From Colius striatus (lineage: Eukaryota; Chordata; Aves; Coliiformes; Coliidae): 64,000 bases of DNA. A program made the translations under genes and the position numbers. Positions 36,201 to 48,800 of the stretch are shown here, piece after piece. The stretch's first letter is position 1. The number at the start of each line of letters is the position of its first letter. The stretch spans positions 21,298,501 through 21,362,500 of the forward strand of contig NC_084764.1 in the NCBI RefSeq assembly GCF_028858725.1, given 5' to 3'. Under the pieces are notes generated by a model. The model was not told where the DNA came from. It did no database searches and worked only from the letters and a program-made list of their open reading frames with translations.

Positions 36201-39200
36201 TGAGTAACAGTCTAGTTTTTCCAAAGTACTTGTTTCCGTATTTCCTTTCTCTGGCACACTTACTACAGATTGGAAGGATTTCTAAGTGACATTGCTATAT
36301 AAATGGTAGGTTTGAGTTAAACATAAGACATAACCTCAAAGCACCAGTTAAAACAAGACCGATCCTGTAAACCTTGCAACAGTCATACTGCCAAGACTTC
36401 TAACATATTCCTAACCCCAGGTCTAGGGCTGTGTTTCCCAATCCAGACAACCTGCAAGCTCCTACTCCTACACATTAAACCCGTGGTTCTGCTAGCCCCA
36501 AGGGACACACTGTAGCATGGCAGACACACCAACCTAAAAACCTACAGCTGTACAGAAGGGCAGTACCTTGTAAGAGATTATCACAGCCTGTACCTGCATT
36601 TACACGTAGATTTTTGGCTCTGTCCACAAGCTCTGGCAGCCATTTCTGAGCTTCTCCCACTAGAATGGCTGTAGACAGAGCCATGCAGCGCTGGCCAGCT
36701 GCTCCAAAAGCAGCTCCAACGAGCTGGTTCAAGGTGTTCTCTTTATTGGCATCAGGCATCACCACACCATGGTTCTTGGCTCCCTGAAACATAACACGTA
36801 CACAGTCTCCCATTATTAGCCTCCCCAGTCCACTTATCTAACTCTCAGGTAAAATCTTCATTTAGTAGCTTGGACTTTGCTACCAACAGGCTGGTAAGAA
36901 GGGCAGCCACTTAACTATCAGTAGCAAAGTCAGCTTCTGCTGCTGAGTGGCATGGTCTGTCTTAACAGAGGGGACAGAAGAAGCCTATGTGCTGAACCGT
37001 GCTCCATTCAGAGGCATTACCATGTTGGCCTGGACTCTCTTGCCATTCCGGGATCCTCTCTCATAGATGTACTCGCCAGCCTGATTAGATCCCACAAAGC
37101 TGATTGCTCTGATATCCGGATGGTCACAAATGAAATTCACAGCTTCAAACAAGAAATAATACATTTTAACTGTGGTGCACAAATGCTTCCCTCTGTTCCC
37201 ATCCCCACAGTGCTAAATCTATGTATCTTTCTTCTTAGTTAAATACTTGCCTTCTTGTTTCCTACATCTGGATTCCCCCAGGGCCTGTTTATCCACCTCT
37301 CCACTTATTTCCCAGCCCATGTACTCCTGCCTCAGTCCTCATACACCTGGCTCTATGCCATCTCTTCATGCATTGGCCATCTTCCCAAAGTGTCTGGGCC
37401 ATGCCCAAGTGAAGTTACTGTTGTCTATTTGTATCCTCATGTTGTGAAGCTACTTGTGTGCTGTAAAAAAATACCATGTTAGGAGCTCGCACACTGGCAT
37501 CCGCTGCATAGTCAGTAAAGCATTTCATTCTTGCTTAGGCCTCCTTGGGAAACCAGGGTGATTTATGTACTTACTTCAGTTAGAGCTTAGGTTGCTCAAC
37601 AGAATTGGAGCACTTATGTGCCTTGGCAACTTATGACTCCAGCACCCACAATTTTTTCCACCACGTCTCCTGAAAGATGTGGTGCAAGATGGCAGAGAAT
37701 CTCCCAGTCACCTTCCTTCACCTCCATCAAGCAGACAGAAGCATTTGCCCACACTTATCTAACAGCAGCACTGACTCTCCAAACGATACCTCCACTGAGC
37801 ATACACCACAATACTTACACACTCCAACCACGTCCCAAGAAGGACCATTATTACCTTCATGTTGTCCATGGATGATATTTAGGGTCCCATCAGGGGCACC
37901 AGCATCCTGAAACAGCTTGGCAAGGAACATGAGAGCTCCTGGTACACGCTCAGACGGTTTCATCAAGAAGGTGTTTCCACAAACCATAGCCATGGGGAAC
38001 ATCCAAAGAGGAATCATGGCTGGGAAATTGAACGGTGCGATTCCAGCACACACGCCCAGAGGCAGCCGGTAGGTATAAGTGTCCATGTCTTTAGTGATGG
38101 AGGGCATGGTCTCTCCCAGTATGAGGGATGTCACACTGCAAGCGTGTTCAACCACCTCTGCAGCAGAAAGGGCAATACACCACTGCATGATCTCTTAACA
38201 GTTAGTCCCCAAACTCCCTTCTCATCACTGCCTTGACCCAGTTCCTTCCTCCAGCCTCTTTTCCCACAAAACCCCTTTTCTCTGCCAAGCAGTGTGAGCA
38301 TGTTGTGAAATAATTCTCTCTTGAGTGCACAACATGTCATTGTGATAGGAGCACAGACATAACAGCCCCAGCAGAAGAAATACAAGTAGAGTGTTACTGT
38401 ACCACCTGGTACTCAATCTTACACATCTGCACACAAGTAGGAAGGTTCTTCTCCCTTTACAGCAATTTGTAGTCCCTCCTAGGAAATGGAAGGACCTAAC
38501 AACTTGGAAGTGATTGAAGGAAATTCTAAGGGAATTTTTCAGGTTAGTGTTACAATTGCCCCTTTTCTTTCAGTAGGAGGCTGTGAAAGGAGCTACATGA
38601 ACAGACTTCCAGAGCAATCCGTTGCTCAGGAGACCTCTTCCCTTCCTATGGGTTCTCAAAGCCCCCTTTTAAACAGGAGGAACCAGCAGCTTACGGAGGC
38701 CTCGGAACACATCTCCCTCAGCATCAGCCAGGGTCTTCCCTTGCTCGAAGGTGATGAGTTTTGAAATTTCTTTCTGAAAATAAAAAACATGAGTTTACAA
38801 ACATTAGAAAAGTGACTGCCCATGAAACAGGGTGCAGGGATAAGAGAGTTTAACAGAGAGCTGAATATCACAATGAACAGACCGAGCAGAACCTGGAAAA
38901 GCCCACACTGACTGATTTGCTCCTTGTTGACGAGAAGCCAATAAGCCACAAAGGTGACATTTTAGAAAAAAACACTTGTGGGTTGGCTTGTACTCTACAG
39001 CTTTCAGGTGTCACATCATACACACTGAAATCGGGAAAAGCCAAAGACATAGAAACATACCTCTCCCACTTGTCTTTATCAACTGGCACATTCTCCATCA
39101 AGGATTAAAGTCCCTCTTGTGGGTTTTTTTTTGGGTAAACGGACAAATACAGAATAATATTGCCTAAGAAGCACTGCTTCTCTGTCCTCGTTTGATGAAG

Positions 39201-42200
39201 AGTGCATTTGTCCCTTGGCTCCTCAACCATGGCAATAATATTGCATCAAGACCTCTGTAAACTTTGAGTTTCTCAATTTAATTCCTAAAGTCAACTTCTG
39301 AGTGATGCACTCAGAAACAGCCATCACACACAGCCGCGGTGTCTCACCAGATTGTCTTTGATGAGTTGTTGATAACGCAAGAAGATTTGCTGGCGACTCA
39401 AAACAGATGTTTCTGACCAGTTCCAAAAAGCCTTTTTGCAAGAAGCCACAGCTGCTTCCATCTCACTGTCTGTGGCTTTTGGTACACGGCCAACCACTTC
39501 ATTTGTTGCCTGAAGGAAAAGAAAAAATGTATCAAAACTCAACTTCTTCCATCTTTCACATCACACCTAGTATCTTTGCTCTACAAGGAGCTGTACTTCT
39601 GAGTGGAAAGCACAAAAGACAGTCCTTCCTTGGTGCACACAAAAGACCTGGGCTACACCTGGAAAAGTTAAAAAAACCTGCACTTTTAAGCATCTCAGAT
39701 TAGGTACCCAGAAAGCTGCAAATGAAGTGCTGATTTCCAAGCTGGAGTTAAGTGACCTGTCTATCCTGAAGCAAATTTTCTGTGGACTGTGGTCTTTTCC
39801 CTCTGCATCATTTTCACTCATCTGCTGTCCTCCTTGCACATTTAAATGAGGTAAGATTTGGAAAAAGCGGTACCGGACTGTGCAATTGGCACTGATGGTA
39901 GTTTACCTAGACCATTGGTCCAAAGTAAGATTTTTTTAGAAGCAACCTTCGTTTTACAATATTTTAAGAGATTGTCTTTGCCAGTTTATCCTCCTTCTAA
40001 TGAACTCTTAAAAATTAAGCCTGCTTTGACAGGACAAAAACATCAGGCACATCACTAAGAGTGAAACTACCCAAAACAAGAGTAAAACACTGGTTCCCAC
40101 ATAGATACCAAATGAGCTTCATGACCATGGTTTGCCTCTGAGCAAATCAAAGTAGGGCTTTACAAATAAAAGTTTTAGAAACCGCTGTCCAAGTGCTTAC
40201 TAAGGGGGTCAGAAGGGCCAGAACTCTGAGGGCAACCTCACTTCCATTTGTGTTTGGTGGATGACTCAGACAAGTGCCACTAATCTAAGATTATTTTGCA
40301 CTGCACAGCATCCAACCTCTAAATTCACTGTGAATACTGTGGCTCACAGATAGCTCTCTGAAAGCAGAGGAGCTTCAACTGTCACAACTTTTTATCTTGG
40401 TCTGAGAGTAAAATCAGTCTCTATCAGGACTTCATTTTCAGCTGGCACCAAATCACACCCAGTTGATTTGACATACAAGGTGAAAGAAACTTCAGAAATT
40501 TGACATACTGATCACAGAGCCTTACCGTGAGCCAAAAACCTGTAAAGGGAGTTTAAGCTTCCTTTACAGAGACCAGGGTTTTACACTGGGGAGATAAAGG
40601 AGATCATAGTTTTCCTAAGACTGACTATTATCCAGAAGTGTGTGTACTTTCCCCTTTTGCCAAATGCTTGATCAGCAGCACAGACCCTCATTGTGCTGTG
40701 ATCCCTAACACATAATTGAGACCATAACACTTACCGGGTTGTGGATATCAATCCACTCAGTAGTTTTGGACTCAACAAACTTCCCATCAATGAAGAGTTT
40801 GGTTGTTGGCTGTGGAGGACAAAACACTGGCCAGTGAGTGATCTGTGATCTCAATGTGCTGAAACACCAAGTGCTTTATTACATGCAAGCCTCCATCATT
40901 TAGCACTGTGCTGCCCACTAGAGAGCCTAGATCCAGTATTTACCACAAGACCAAGACAGCTGCTTTAGGCTGAACGTTTCCATGCTCCCTGACCTATTTT
41001 TACTCTCATTTTACACCAAAATTATCTATAAAAGCAGCTATAAAAAAAAGATTGCTATATGTATGTTCAGAACTATTTCCATCTACTTAACCACCCAATG
41101 CTTACTGTTAGAAAACTGAAACCTTTCTGAAATGTTCAGAAGAAACAGTTAATAATTCACTTTGTGAGAATTCCATGTACCTAGTGCACACTATACTATG
41201 TGTTTCCTTCCCATCAAGCCATTCAGTAGGTTTATCTCTCCATTTCACAGCTACAGACACAGAATTGGACTTTCCCCACTCCCTACTTGGTCCTGCAACC
41301 AAGAGCTGCTGAGTTCCCAGTGGCATGGAAAACAGAACTTTCCAACTCTGATGAAGAGGAGAGAAAAGGAAAGTTTGGAATAAGGAGTTCAGAAAAACAC
41401 AGGGCAGAAGGAAAAACAGAGGTAGATGCTGTAACTAGCACCGGAGAGGCAACAAAACAATATTGTGCAGGAAAACTGATTGGGACTGTATAAATTTAGA
41501 AACTAGGAGGTGATGTTGAGACGTAAGGAGAGAACTGGGAGAAGGCAAGAACCAGTTAATCATGCCACAAAACAGATAAGAGGAATGGGAAATGGATCTG
41601 CTATGTGAAGAAAAAAATAGATCAGTAGAACTAGGATATAAACCCAAATACATCTGGAAACTGTGAAAGAATTCAGATGGGGAATCATGGGAGAGAGATG
41701 AGAGTTGGGATGCTGTCAAAGGTGTAATGAAGGGAAAGAGATCAGAGGAAGAATTGGGAATAAAAATGGTGTTGGCTGGACAATTAATGACAGTGAAAAG
41801 TAAAGGAGAGTGAAAAAAATGAACTGCAAAGAGAGTTGGGACAAGCTGAAAAAGCCAGGATGAGTCATGTAAAGTAAGACTGCCAGTGATGAACAACACC
41901 TAGTGATTTGGGAGCTAATACCAAAAAAGTTGCAGATTATTATGTGGCCAGAACTACACTTGGGAAAGAGATAGAAGTCTGTGCCTACTAAAACACAATC
42001 CTGTCTAGAATCTGAAAGAGCAGGAAATCTGAGTTTCTTGAATGAGTTTCCTGACTGCCAGAAAAGGTTTTCTAGTGCTGGTCTAAAGAATGACAAACTC
42101 CTAACTGCTATCAGTCACTCCCTCAGCCCAAATACCATGTATCTGCAGTGGACCTGTGAGCTCCAGTGCTTTATGACCCATGTGGACTTCACTGCAATGG

Positions 42201-43462
42201 AATGTACTTTTTCTTTTTTTTCCAAATTTCTTAAAAAGCACATCTAGGAAATTGCATATACAAAGAAAAAAATACTTGCAAGCCAGGAAGTGCTGAATTA
42301 AGACTGATTGCACTTTTTTCCATAAGACTACCATTTTTCTGCAGAGTGAACCTGCTGTGGGAATGAGAGCTGTGGTAAAGCTGACTATTCAGAGAATTAT
42401 GATTTAGCTGTTCAGAATTTGGAGAGTGTACAGCCAGGGACACCAGGAGAAAAAAGGCACTATAACAAAGTTGTTCTGATACAGCCCAAAGGAAATCAGA
42501 TCCTCTCTCTGCCAGAAACAGATGATATGAGACCATCAGTCCACACAGCTTGAAGTAGTTCTTTTCCCCACATTACCATTAGTCATATATTCAACAATAC
42601 TTTTTGCTGATCTTATTGAAGAGACACTGGCTGTTGTTTATGCAGCACACCGCGTGCTGCTTAAGGAACACGGAGAAAACAAACCAGGATGCGAGGGACT
42701 GAACTAACACATCGCTCTCCGGTGCAGCCGCCGAGCCAGGCAGGGCTCGCCGCAAGGAACGAGAGGCGATTTCCCCCGCGAGGGGGTAATTTGTTTGACA
42801 CCGAAACTGACACGGATAGCAAACAAATCTGACATTGAACTTTTTTCTTCGTCCTCTCCCGTTGATCACGGGCAGCCCCATATATTCGTGCCAGAACTAC
42901 CGACCGGGGGTCACGGGGCGGAGAGCGGGGCAGAGCTGAGCCGAGCCGGCGGAAATGACCTGACAAGAGAAGACCCGAGGAAAGCCCTCGGCCGGCTGCG
43001 GAGGGCAGCGGCGGCGCCTGATCCTTTCCCCCCTCCCGCGGACTCTCCTCAGCCCGGGCGGGGCCGCCCCCTGGGCCGCCCGCGCCCGCAGGCTCCGCTC
43101 CGCGGGACGGGCACTCACCACCGACGAGGAGGAGAAGGAGGCGGCAGCTGAGACGATCCAGGGGGGCCCGGCTCTCCGCGGCAGCTGGACGGGAGAGGAA
43201 GCACAGACCGGCCCGGTTGTTCAGAGCTCCCGACCACCCTTCAGCCCCCTTCGCGTGTGCGGCCAGCACCTCCCGCCCCCCCCGCCGCGGCACCATCAGC
43301 TACTCCCCGCTAGGGATCGTTCCACCCACGGGGCCCTGGGGGACCGCGAGCCCCCTCTGGACCACGGGAGCCGCTGCGGGGCTGAGTCCGGGACCGCCAC
43401 CTCACCCTCAGCGCCAAGCGGCGCCGCCCGCCCCAAGCACCGCGCGCCGCCGCCGCCGCCAT
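33271..43462 (-). CDS. ALDH6A1: ALDH6A1, methylmalonate-semialdehyde dehydrogenase
   Basis: Mitochondrial CoA-acylating dehydrogenase of valine and pyrimidine catabolism. Coding exons in transcript order: 43462-43406, 43184-43119, 40809-40735, 39509-39348, 38773-38695, 38157-37855, 37142-37021, 36783-36594, 35901-35720, 34297-34118, 33917-33819, 33375-33271. All phases join to 539 codons plus TAA; human has 535. Residues 1-41 form an Arg/Ala/Ser-rich targeting presequence split over two exons. [12 protein letters not shown] (exon 6) is the cofactor-binding region. ANMGAKNH spans exons 7/8, with Asn where hydrolytic ALDHs have the general-base Glu, as known for this family. GQRCMAL holds the catalytic Cys321 (human 317), and EEIFGPVL is in exon 10. 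No break is seen. The start was chosen because only this frame and the 43406 donor / 43184 acceptor pair give phase 0 into PTTKLF. Confidence 0.96.
34387..34407. repeat. Perfect 21-nt AT-rich palindrome in ALDH6A1 intron
   Basis: Arms ATATCCTATT and AATAGGATAT around one A, 90 bp upstream (in transcript sense) of exon 10. No known element fits. Confidence 0.7.
35130..35680. other. Unassigned CpG-richer block in ALDH6A1 intron 9
   Basis: This block downstream of exon 9 differs from the AT-rich sequence beyond it: several CpGs, fewer A/T runs, and open frames of 111 codons (minus, 35557-35222) and 99 codons (plus, 35372-35671). I do not recognise either translation. It may be an old transposon or retroviral fragment, or unique sequence. 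No inverted termini or target duplication could be made out. Confidence 0.35.
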
Positions 43463-43530
43463 CCCTGCCGAGGGTCGCTGCACCGCAGCCCCCGACGGCG
43501 CCCCCCGCCCCGCCCCCCTCCCGCGCGCTC

Positions 43531-43707
43531 ATTGGCCTCCTGCGCCACCTCGGTTCGCTCCCCCCTCCGGCGGCGCCCTCGCGGCTCGCAGCCAATCGCC
43601 GGCCGCAGGCCCGTCGTCCCCGCCCCCCGTCGCCCCCGCCCCCCGCCCCGGGCCGTGGATTGGCCGCGAGAACTGAGCCGCCCACAGACCTTCCGAGCCC
43701 GGATTGG
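43531..43707. promoter_or_regulatory. Four CCAAT boxes in the ALDH6A1/LIN52 promoter
   Basis: ATTGG at 43531-43535, CCAAT at 43592-43596, ATTGG at 43659-43663 and ATTGG at 43703-43707, spaced 61, 67 and 44 bp. Two have the strong flanks GATTGGCC. Multiple spaced CCAAT boxes are the usual NF-Y layout of TATA-less bidirectional promoters. Binding is inferred. Confidence 0.65.
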
Positions 43708-43756
43708 CCGAGCGCCGCCCCGCGGCGACGCCTCCTGGCGGTGGCGGCGAGAGCGA

Positions 43757-43856
43757 CACGTGGGGCTCGGCGGGGGGCTGTTTATTTTTCCGTTCGCGCT
43801 CCGGCGCGGTCACGTGCCGGGGAGAGGCCCCGCCAGCAGCGGCGGCGCGTCACGTG
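43757..43856. promoter_or_regulatory. Three CACGTG E-boxes just upstream of LIN52 ATG
   Basis: CACGTG at 43757-43762, 43811-43816 and 43851-43856; the last two have a preceding T (TCACGTG), as preferred by USF and MiT/TFE factors. The last ends 11 bp before the LIN52 ATG. An E2F-like TTCGCGC lies at about 43793. Which factors bind is not known from sequence. Confidence 0.6.
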
Positions 43857-43867
43857 AGCCGGGCAAG

Positions 43868-45881
43868 ATGGCAGCTGCGGCGGACGGTAAGGCGGGAGGG
43901 CCGGGCGGCGCCGCGCCCCCTCCGCTCCGCTCCTGTCCCGCCGGCGGGGCCTGGGCACTGCCTCACCCCCTCTCTGTTGCAGGCACCGACCTGGAGGCCT
44001 CTCTGCTGAGCTTCGAGAAGCTGGACCGCGCCTCCCCGGACCTGTGGCCCGAGCAACGTAAGTCTGGCGGCCCGCGGCCGGCTGTCGGCAGCGAGGAGGC
44101 GCGGGAGCCTCCTTTGGGCCCACGGGCTCCGGGCGGGAGGAGTTGAGGAGCCCCGGCGCTCATCACCTGCTGCCTTTCCTTTTCTCTCCCCAGTGCCCGG
44201 GGTTGCCGAGTTCGCTGCCTCCTTCAAAAGCGTGAGTGAGCGCTGCTCTGCCTTTCGCGTTTCCCCCTCCCGTGGGACATCCGCTGCCGCCTCTTGCAGG
44301 CTTTACGTCTTCTATAATACACGTCTCAATTCTAGCCTCAATGTATACTGCTGTAATCCTTTTGATAGCTCTTTATCTTGTACAATTTCCGACTTACTAT
44401 GAATGAGAGTTACAGAATCACGTTGGAAGAAGTACAAAGGTTTCAACTTTAGGAAGTGAGCTTTTCATACTGACTTTAGGGGATGGTAATGCACCACTTT
44501 TATCTAAAAAGTCCAGGGAAAGGTAGAAAACAATATTAAACATACAAATATCTCTACAGAGCACCTGCAGCTCTCTTATTTTTGTTGTCAGTGTAACCAG
44601 TTTTCAATACCAGATCAGCCATCTTTGCGTAATTCTGAGAATGTTTGTGTCTGAGTGTCAAGTTTTGCAGTTTTATTTGGGGTTTGTTTTTTTTTTTCAA
44701 AACAGCCTATTACAAGTTCTCCTCCTAAGTGGATGGCTGAATTGGAAAATGATGATATCGATATGTTAAAGGGTGAGTATGGACGTTGTGGTTAGGAAGT
44801 AAGATTGCTGTAACAGATGAGAATTCAGTACTTACTTCAGAGGCTAAAAACACTTGTTCTTTAAATGTTCCGGAGGTGGCCCTGTGGCCTTGGCTCTGTA
44901 GCCATCACATTTGCAGAATCTCTATCTCAAGAGTCCATCTTGTTAATAATATACATTTTTCATTAATCCATTTATCTCTGAGACAATATTTAGGTGTTGG
45001 TGGCAGGTTGCTTTTTCAAAGCAAGCATGCAAGAGCTAGTTGAAGCAGTGCAATGTTGCATGTATTTCAGCCACTTCACTTACCAGTGCCTCACTGCGTA
45101 AGTGTAGTGGTTGTCTCCTGTATCTAGAAAAGTGCCATAAACTTTTTTTCTGTGCCTCAGCTGATCAAACTTGATGAGGAGTTTAGACTTGTTGATTGGC
45201 TGGTTCAGAGATGCTTTATGCGTATGTCTTCACTCATAGATCCCAGATCTCTAATGGAAAAGTCAGGCTGTAAGAGCTAGCCCTCCTGCAACTTGCTAGC
45301 GTGTAGATTTGCTTCGTGTTACAGCTGTTAGATTGCAGTAAGTGTCCTTGAATGTGCTCTGCCTCTCGAGTGGATTCCAGATAAACTGTTCCAAAATGCA
45401 AGTGGAACAAGTTAACTTTGACTTGCCACTGGAAGTGGGCTTAAACACATGTTATTAACATATAGTAAGTCCATTCCCTTGCATCCTCTTTTGTATCTTG
45501 TTTATGTAGTAAAGTGAACTTGCAAGAACTTCCAAAATACGATGCAAGTTGCCTCTTGCAGTGGTGCAGATTACAGTATGAACCAGACCCATGGCTGTCT
45601 CTTTCAGTAGAGAAAGCTGGTCTTTCCTCAGTACCTCACAATCAGATTTGACATCAGCTTGAATTTTGAACATGCTGTTAACTGAAAATAGATATTGCCA
45701 GAAGTCTGACTTGAAAGTGCTTTATGAAACAATATACAGGTAGACTGTCATTAGAGGACTATGGACAGTGTTAAAATTCAGTTTTTGTTTTTCTTAGAGC
45801 TGGGGAGCCTTACTACAGCTAATCTGATGGAAAAAGTTCGTGGCCTGCAGAACCTGGCTTATCAGCTGGGCCTGGATGAAT
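43868..45881 (+). CDS. LIN52: LIN52, MuvB/DREAM subunit (last exon outside window)
   Basis: LIN52 ties the MuvB core to the pocket proteins p107/p130 in the DREAM complex, which silences cell-cycle genes in quiescence. Exons: 43868-43886, 43983-44057, 44194-44231, 44706-44772, 45798-45881; 91 codons plus one base in phase. The pocket-binding motif LxSxExL is intact (LLSFEKL, residues 14-20), as is the DYRK1A-type site in RASPD, Ser24 (human Ser28). The C-terminal segment LGSLTTANLMEKVRGL matches the MuvB-binding part of human LIN52. The human protein (116 aa) carries about 18 more residues in a final exon, not found up to position 64000. The N-terminus (MAAAADG) is four residues shorter than human. 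The first three exons lie within 370 bp. Confidence 0.95.
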
Positions 45882-48800
45882 GTAAGTGCTGTATGAAGAT
45901 GTGGCTGACTGCTTTGCAAATCTTTCCATTAAAGCATGTGCTCCTTGTATAGTTGTAGCAGGAAAAGTGAGTTGGCAGATTTGACAAGTGTCTGACAGTC
46001 ACAGTGAGTGACCTTCCAAAGCAACACGAAAGTGTGAATTTAGATTTCCAACTTACAGCCTACCTGAATGGAGGAAAAGGCAGAAAGAACAAGAGGTCAT
46101 CTCTCATCTAGTGGCACTTAGACTTCTTTTTCTGACTCAGCGTTGCCTTAAATAAATCCCTTTGCTCAATTTTCCACTCAGATACTAAAGCCATTCCTCA
46201 GAATGCTTGTGGCAGTACTTCTGTAGACTTTGTGCTTTGCCTCCTCAATGAAGCTTTCACTTCTGTATATGGTTTGCCTGTGTTTACTGCTTTTGTAGCT
46301 GTTATGTTTTCTACACCCAAGTGTGACGGGAGGTTATTTCGTTGGGTAGGAAAGTTGATTGGCCCACTTAGTTTTTATCAGTTTTATGAAGAAGCAGCTC
46401 CTTCCTCATCACACTTAGGACTACTATAAACAGCTTGATCCAGCTCTGAGGATTTCAACAGTAGAGTTTTTCTTTTAAATGCTACCTGTACATACTGCCA
46501 CATTTAAGTTTTTCTGCTTTATTTTGCTCTAACGTAGACCTTAATTCAAGTTACTCTTGGGCTACACAGAGCCCCAGAAATTCACCTTCCTTTCAGTGGA
46601 TAACAGAAAAGCAGTAATAGACTTTTAGAGTAGTCCTGACTCTAAACCTAGGATATCCTACTGCTTTCTTAACAGATCATTAAGCCTATTTTAACACACT
46701 CCCTGAAAGTTTATTTCACATTCAACGCTCACATCTGTTATGACCGTGTAAAGCATATAGTGGAGTAGAAGTTACAGAAGTATAACAATGTAAACCTGAG
46801 TCAAGTGCTGATGACTGGATTTCTCACTTAAGCTGTAGGTTAAAAGGTGAAGACAGCTTTGTCCCTCTAAATGGAATTTAAGCAGAGCCTGAGTTACATT
46901 AAAGCTACCAAGGCTGTTGTTTCCTTAGCAGTATTTTTTGCAGGCATTTCCATTTGCTTTTACTGAGAAGAAATAAATATGGAAAGAGGATGAAGTGAGT
47001 GAACAGTGAAGTATATGAGGTCCAGCAGTTATATCCTTTGGTCTGTAGTAACTGAAATCTTGAATATTCAAGCTTTATGAAAACTCTTGCATGTTTATAA
47101 GTTGTCACTCAAATCTTTTAGGCAATAATACATTTAGACTTTCCTTTAGGCTATAATACATTGAATGCTTTGTTTGTCATAATGTACAATTATCTTAGGA
47201 AAATTTTCACAGGAAATTAGATGCAGAGCTTGAATAGAGCTGCTCAGGACTGTTCTTTATAATACTGTCTTGAAGTCCCTTTCTTTTGCAAACTTTGATC
47301 AGTGAGGGAACAAGAATAAAAATAAAAAATACCTGTTCATTAACATTAAGGGACTTGTGGTTTTCAGATGTACTGGATTTTGTTGTGTCTTTGTATATTG
47401 AAATTTAATTGTCACCTTTTGAATTGACTGTTAATTGAAATAGAGTATCAAACTCAGGATTAAACCTGCAGCTGACCAGGCTCTAGATGGCAGCATGAGG
47501 CTTCCTGTAGAAGTCTTACTGCTGTTTAATACAGCTCTACAGTTTCAGTGATGATTTGAAATTCTTCCCAAGATTGTTTTTGATGTCATACTTCCTGTTC
47601 TGAATGTGCATTATCTTTTTTTTTTTAAACAATATTTTAAAATGTTTTATCTGTATTGAGTGGGAGGGAATTCAGCTTTATTTTGTTAGCAACTTGCTTT
47701 TCCTTCCAACTTACCTCATCTATGTCCCATCCTGAGTCCTTTATGTTTTCAAAGACTTCTGTTTTCATCCAAGATATTGATAGAATGCTGTGCAGGACCA
47801 GAGTGATTCCTGCAACACTCCATGACAAACATATCTATTGACTAACTTTGTAATTATGTTTTGAGTTATTGAACCAGTTTATAACATACTTCATGTTAAT
47901 TTTGCATTAGAATTAAGAAGAGACTTGTGGGACTGGGTACCCTTTGAAAGTTTATTCATCAAGGAACAATTGCAGCACTAAAACTGAAATCTGAGCAGTT
48001 CATTTAACATGATGTTTGATAAATTAATAATTACTGTATTACATGCCTTGTTTCTTAAATTGATATGAACTGTCTTACTGTTTTGTCTATGTAAGGGGGC
48101 TTTCTTGACAAATTTGGAACAAATGTGTTGAGTGCTTTGTACATCTTTGCTACTTTTATCTAGGAATGACTAAATACATTTTACCTGGATTCCACGGTTT
48201 TATTATATATAATTTCTGCTGTCCCTAACTTTTTGACCATGGATTTCTTAATTCCTGTTCTGGCTCTTGGCTTCTCACAGTTTTCTGTTCTTCACAACTA
48301 TCTCTCCTTCCCTCTTTTTCCCATAGAGTTACCTTTACTTTCTGTAACCCCGGTGATTTTGTTGAATGCCCCATGGCTTCTATGAAGCAAATTAAATTGC
48401 TAGCATATAACTTATGTTTTCTTTTCATCTTGTTTGATATCTGATTTGATTTGTAGTTGTCTTCCACTTTTAAATGTTTCCAGTTTTAAAGTGTCTGCTA
48501 TTTCACAGGTTTTCACTTTAAATGATTATATATTAATTAGCGCACAGTTCTGGGCAAGTTTTCCTTTATCAGAGGAAACTAAATAGGCTTACCTATTGCA
48601 TGGATTGTAACAGTAAGTTCAAGAAAGTTGACTAGAAACTAAAGAGGTGACTGTTACAAGTCTGAGATACTGTGCATGCCATGGTGCAGTGAAGCTAACA
48701 GAGCTTTCTCCAGTATTTAGTATGGGTGTCTGGCTTCTTGCCCTGTGTTGTGACTCCTGTGCAGCTTAGTGTGTACCTGTTGAGACTGCCGTATCTTTAC

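Larger units (their letters stand above)
42700..44160. promoter_or_regulatory. CpG island, shared ALDH6A1/LIN52 promoter region
   Basis: Dense GC/CpG sequence covering ALDH6A1 exons 1-2 on the minus strand and LIN52 exons 1-2 on the plus strand. The two start codons are 405 bp apart and divergent. Open frames of 211 and 309 codons crossing it are composition artefacts. Confidence 0.88.

Noticed and set aside
43119-43296. Apparent one-base frameshift in ALDH6A1 exon 1 (ATG at 43296 out of frame with exon 3)
   Set aside because: A pyrimidine-rich acceptor ending TCCAG at 43185 and an upstream exon with ATG at 43462 and donor at 43406 give a clean phase-0 reading, so no indel is needed.
43217-44146. 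309-codon plus-strand open frame
   Set aside because: It runs through promoter, LIN52 exons and introns. It is low-complexity Pro/Arg/Ala from CpG-island composition.
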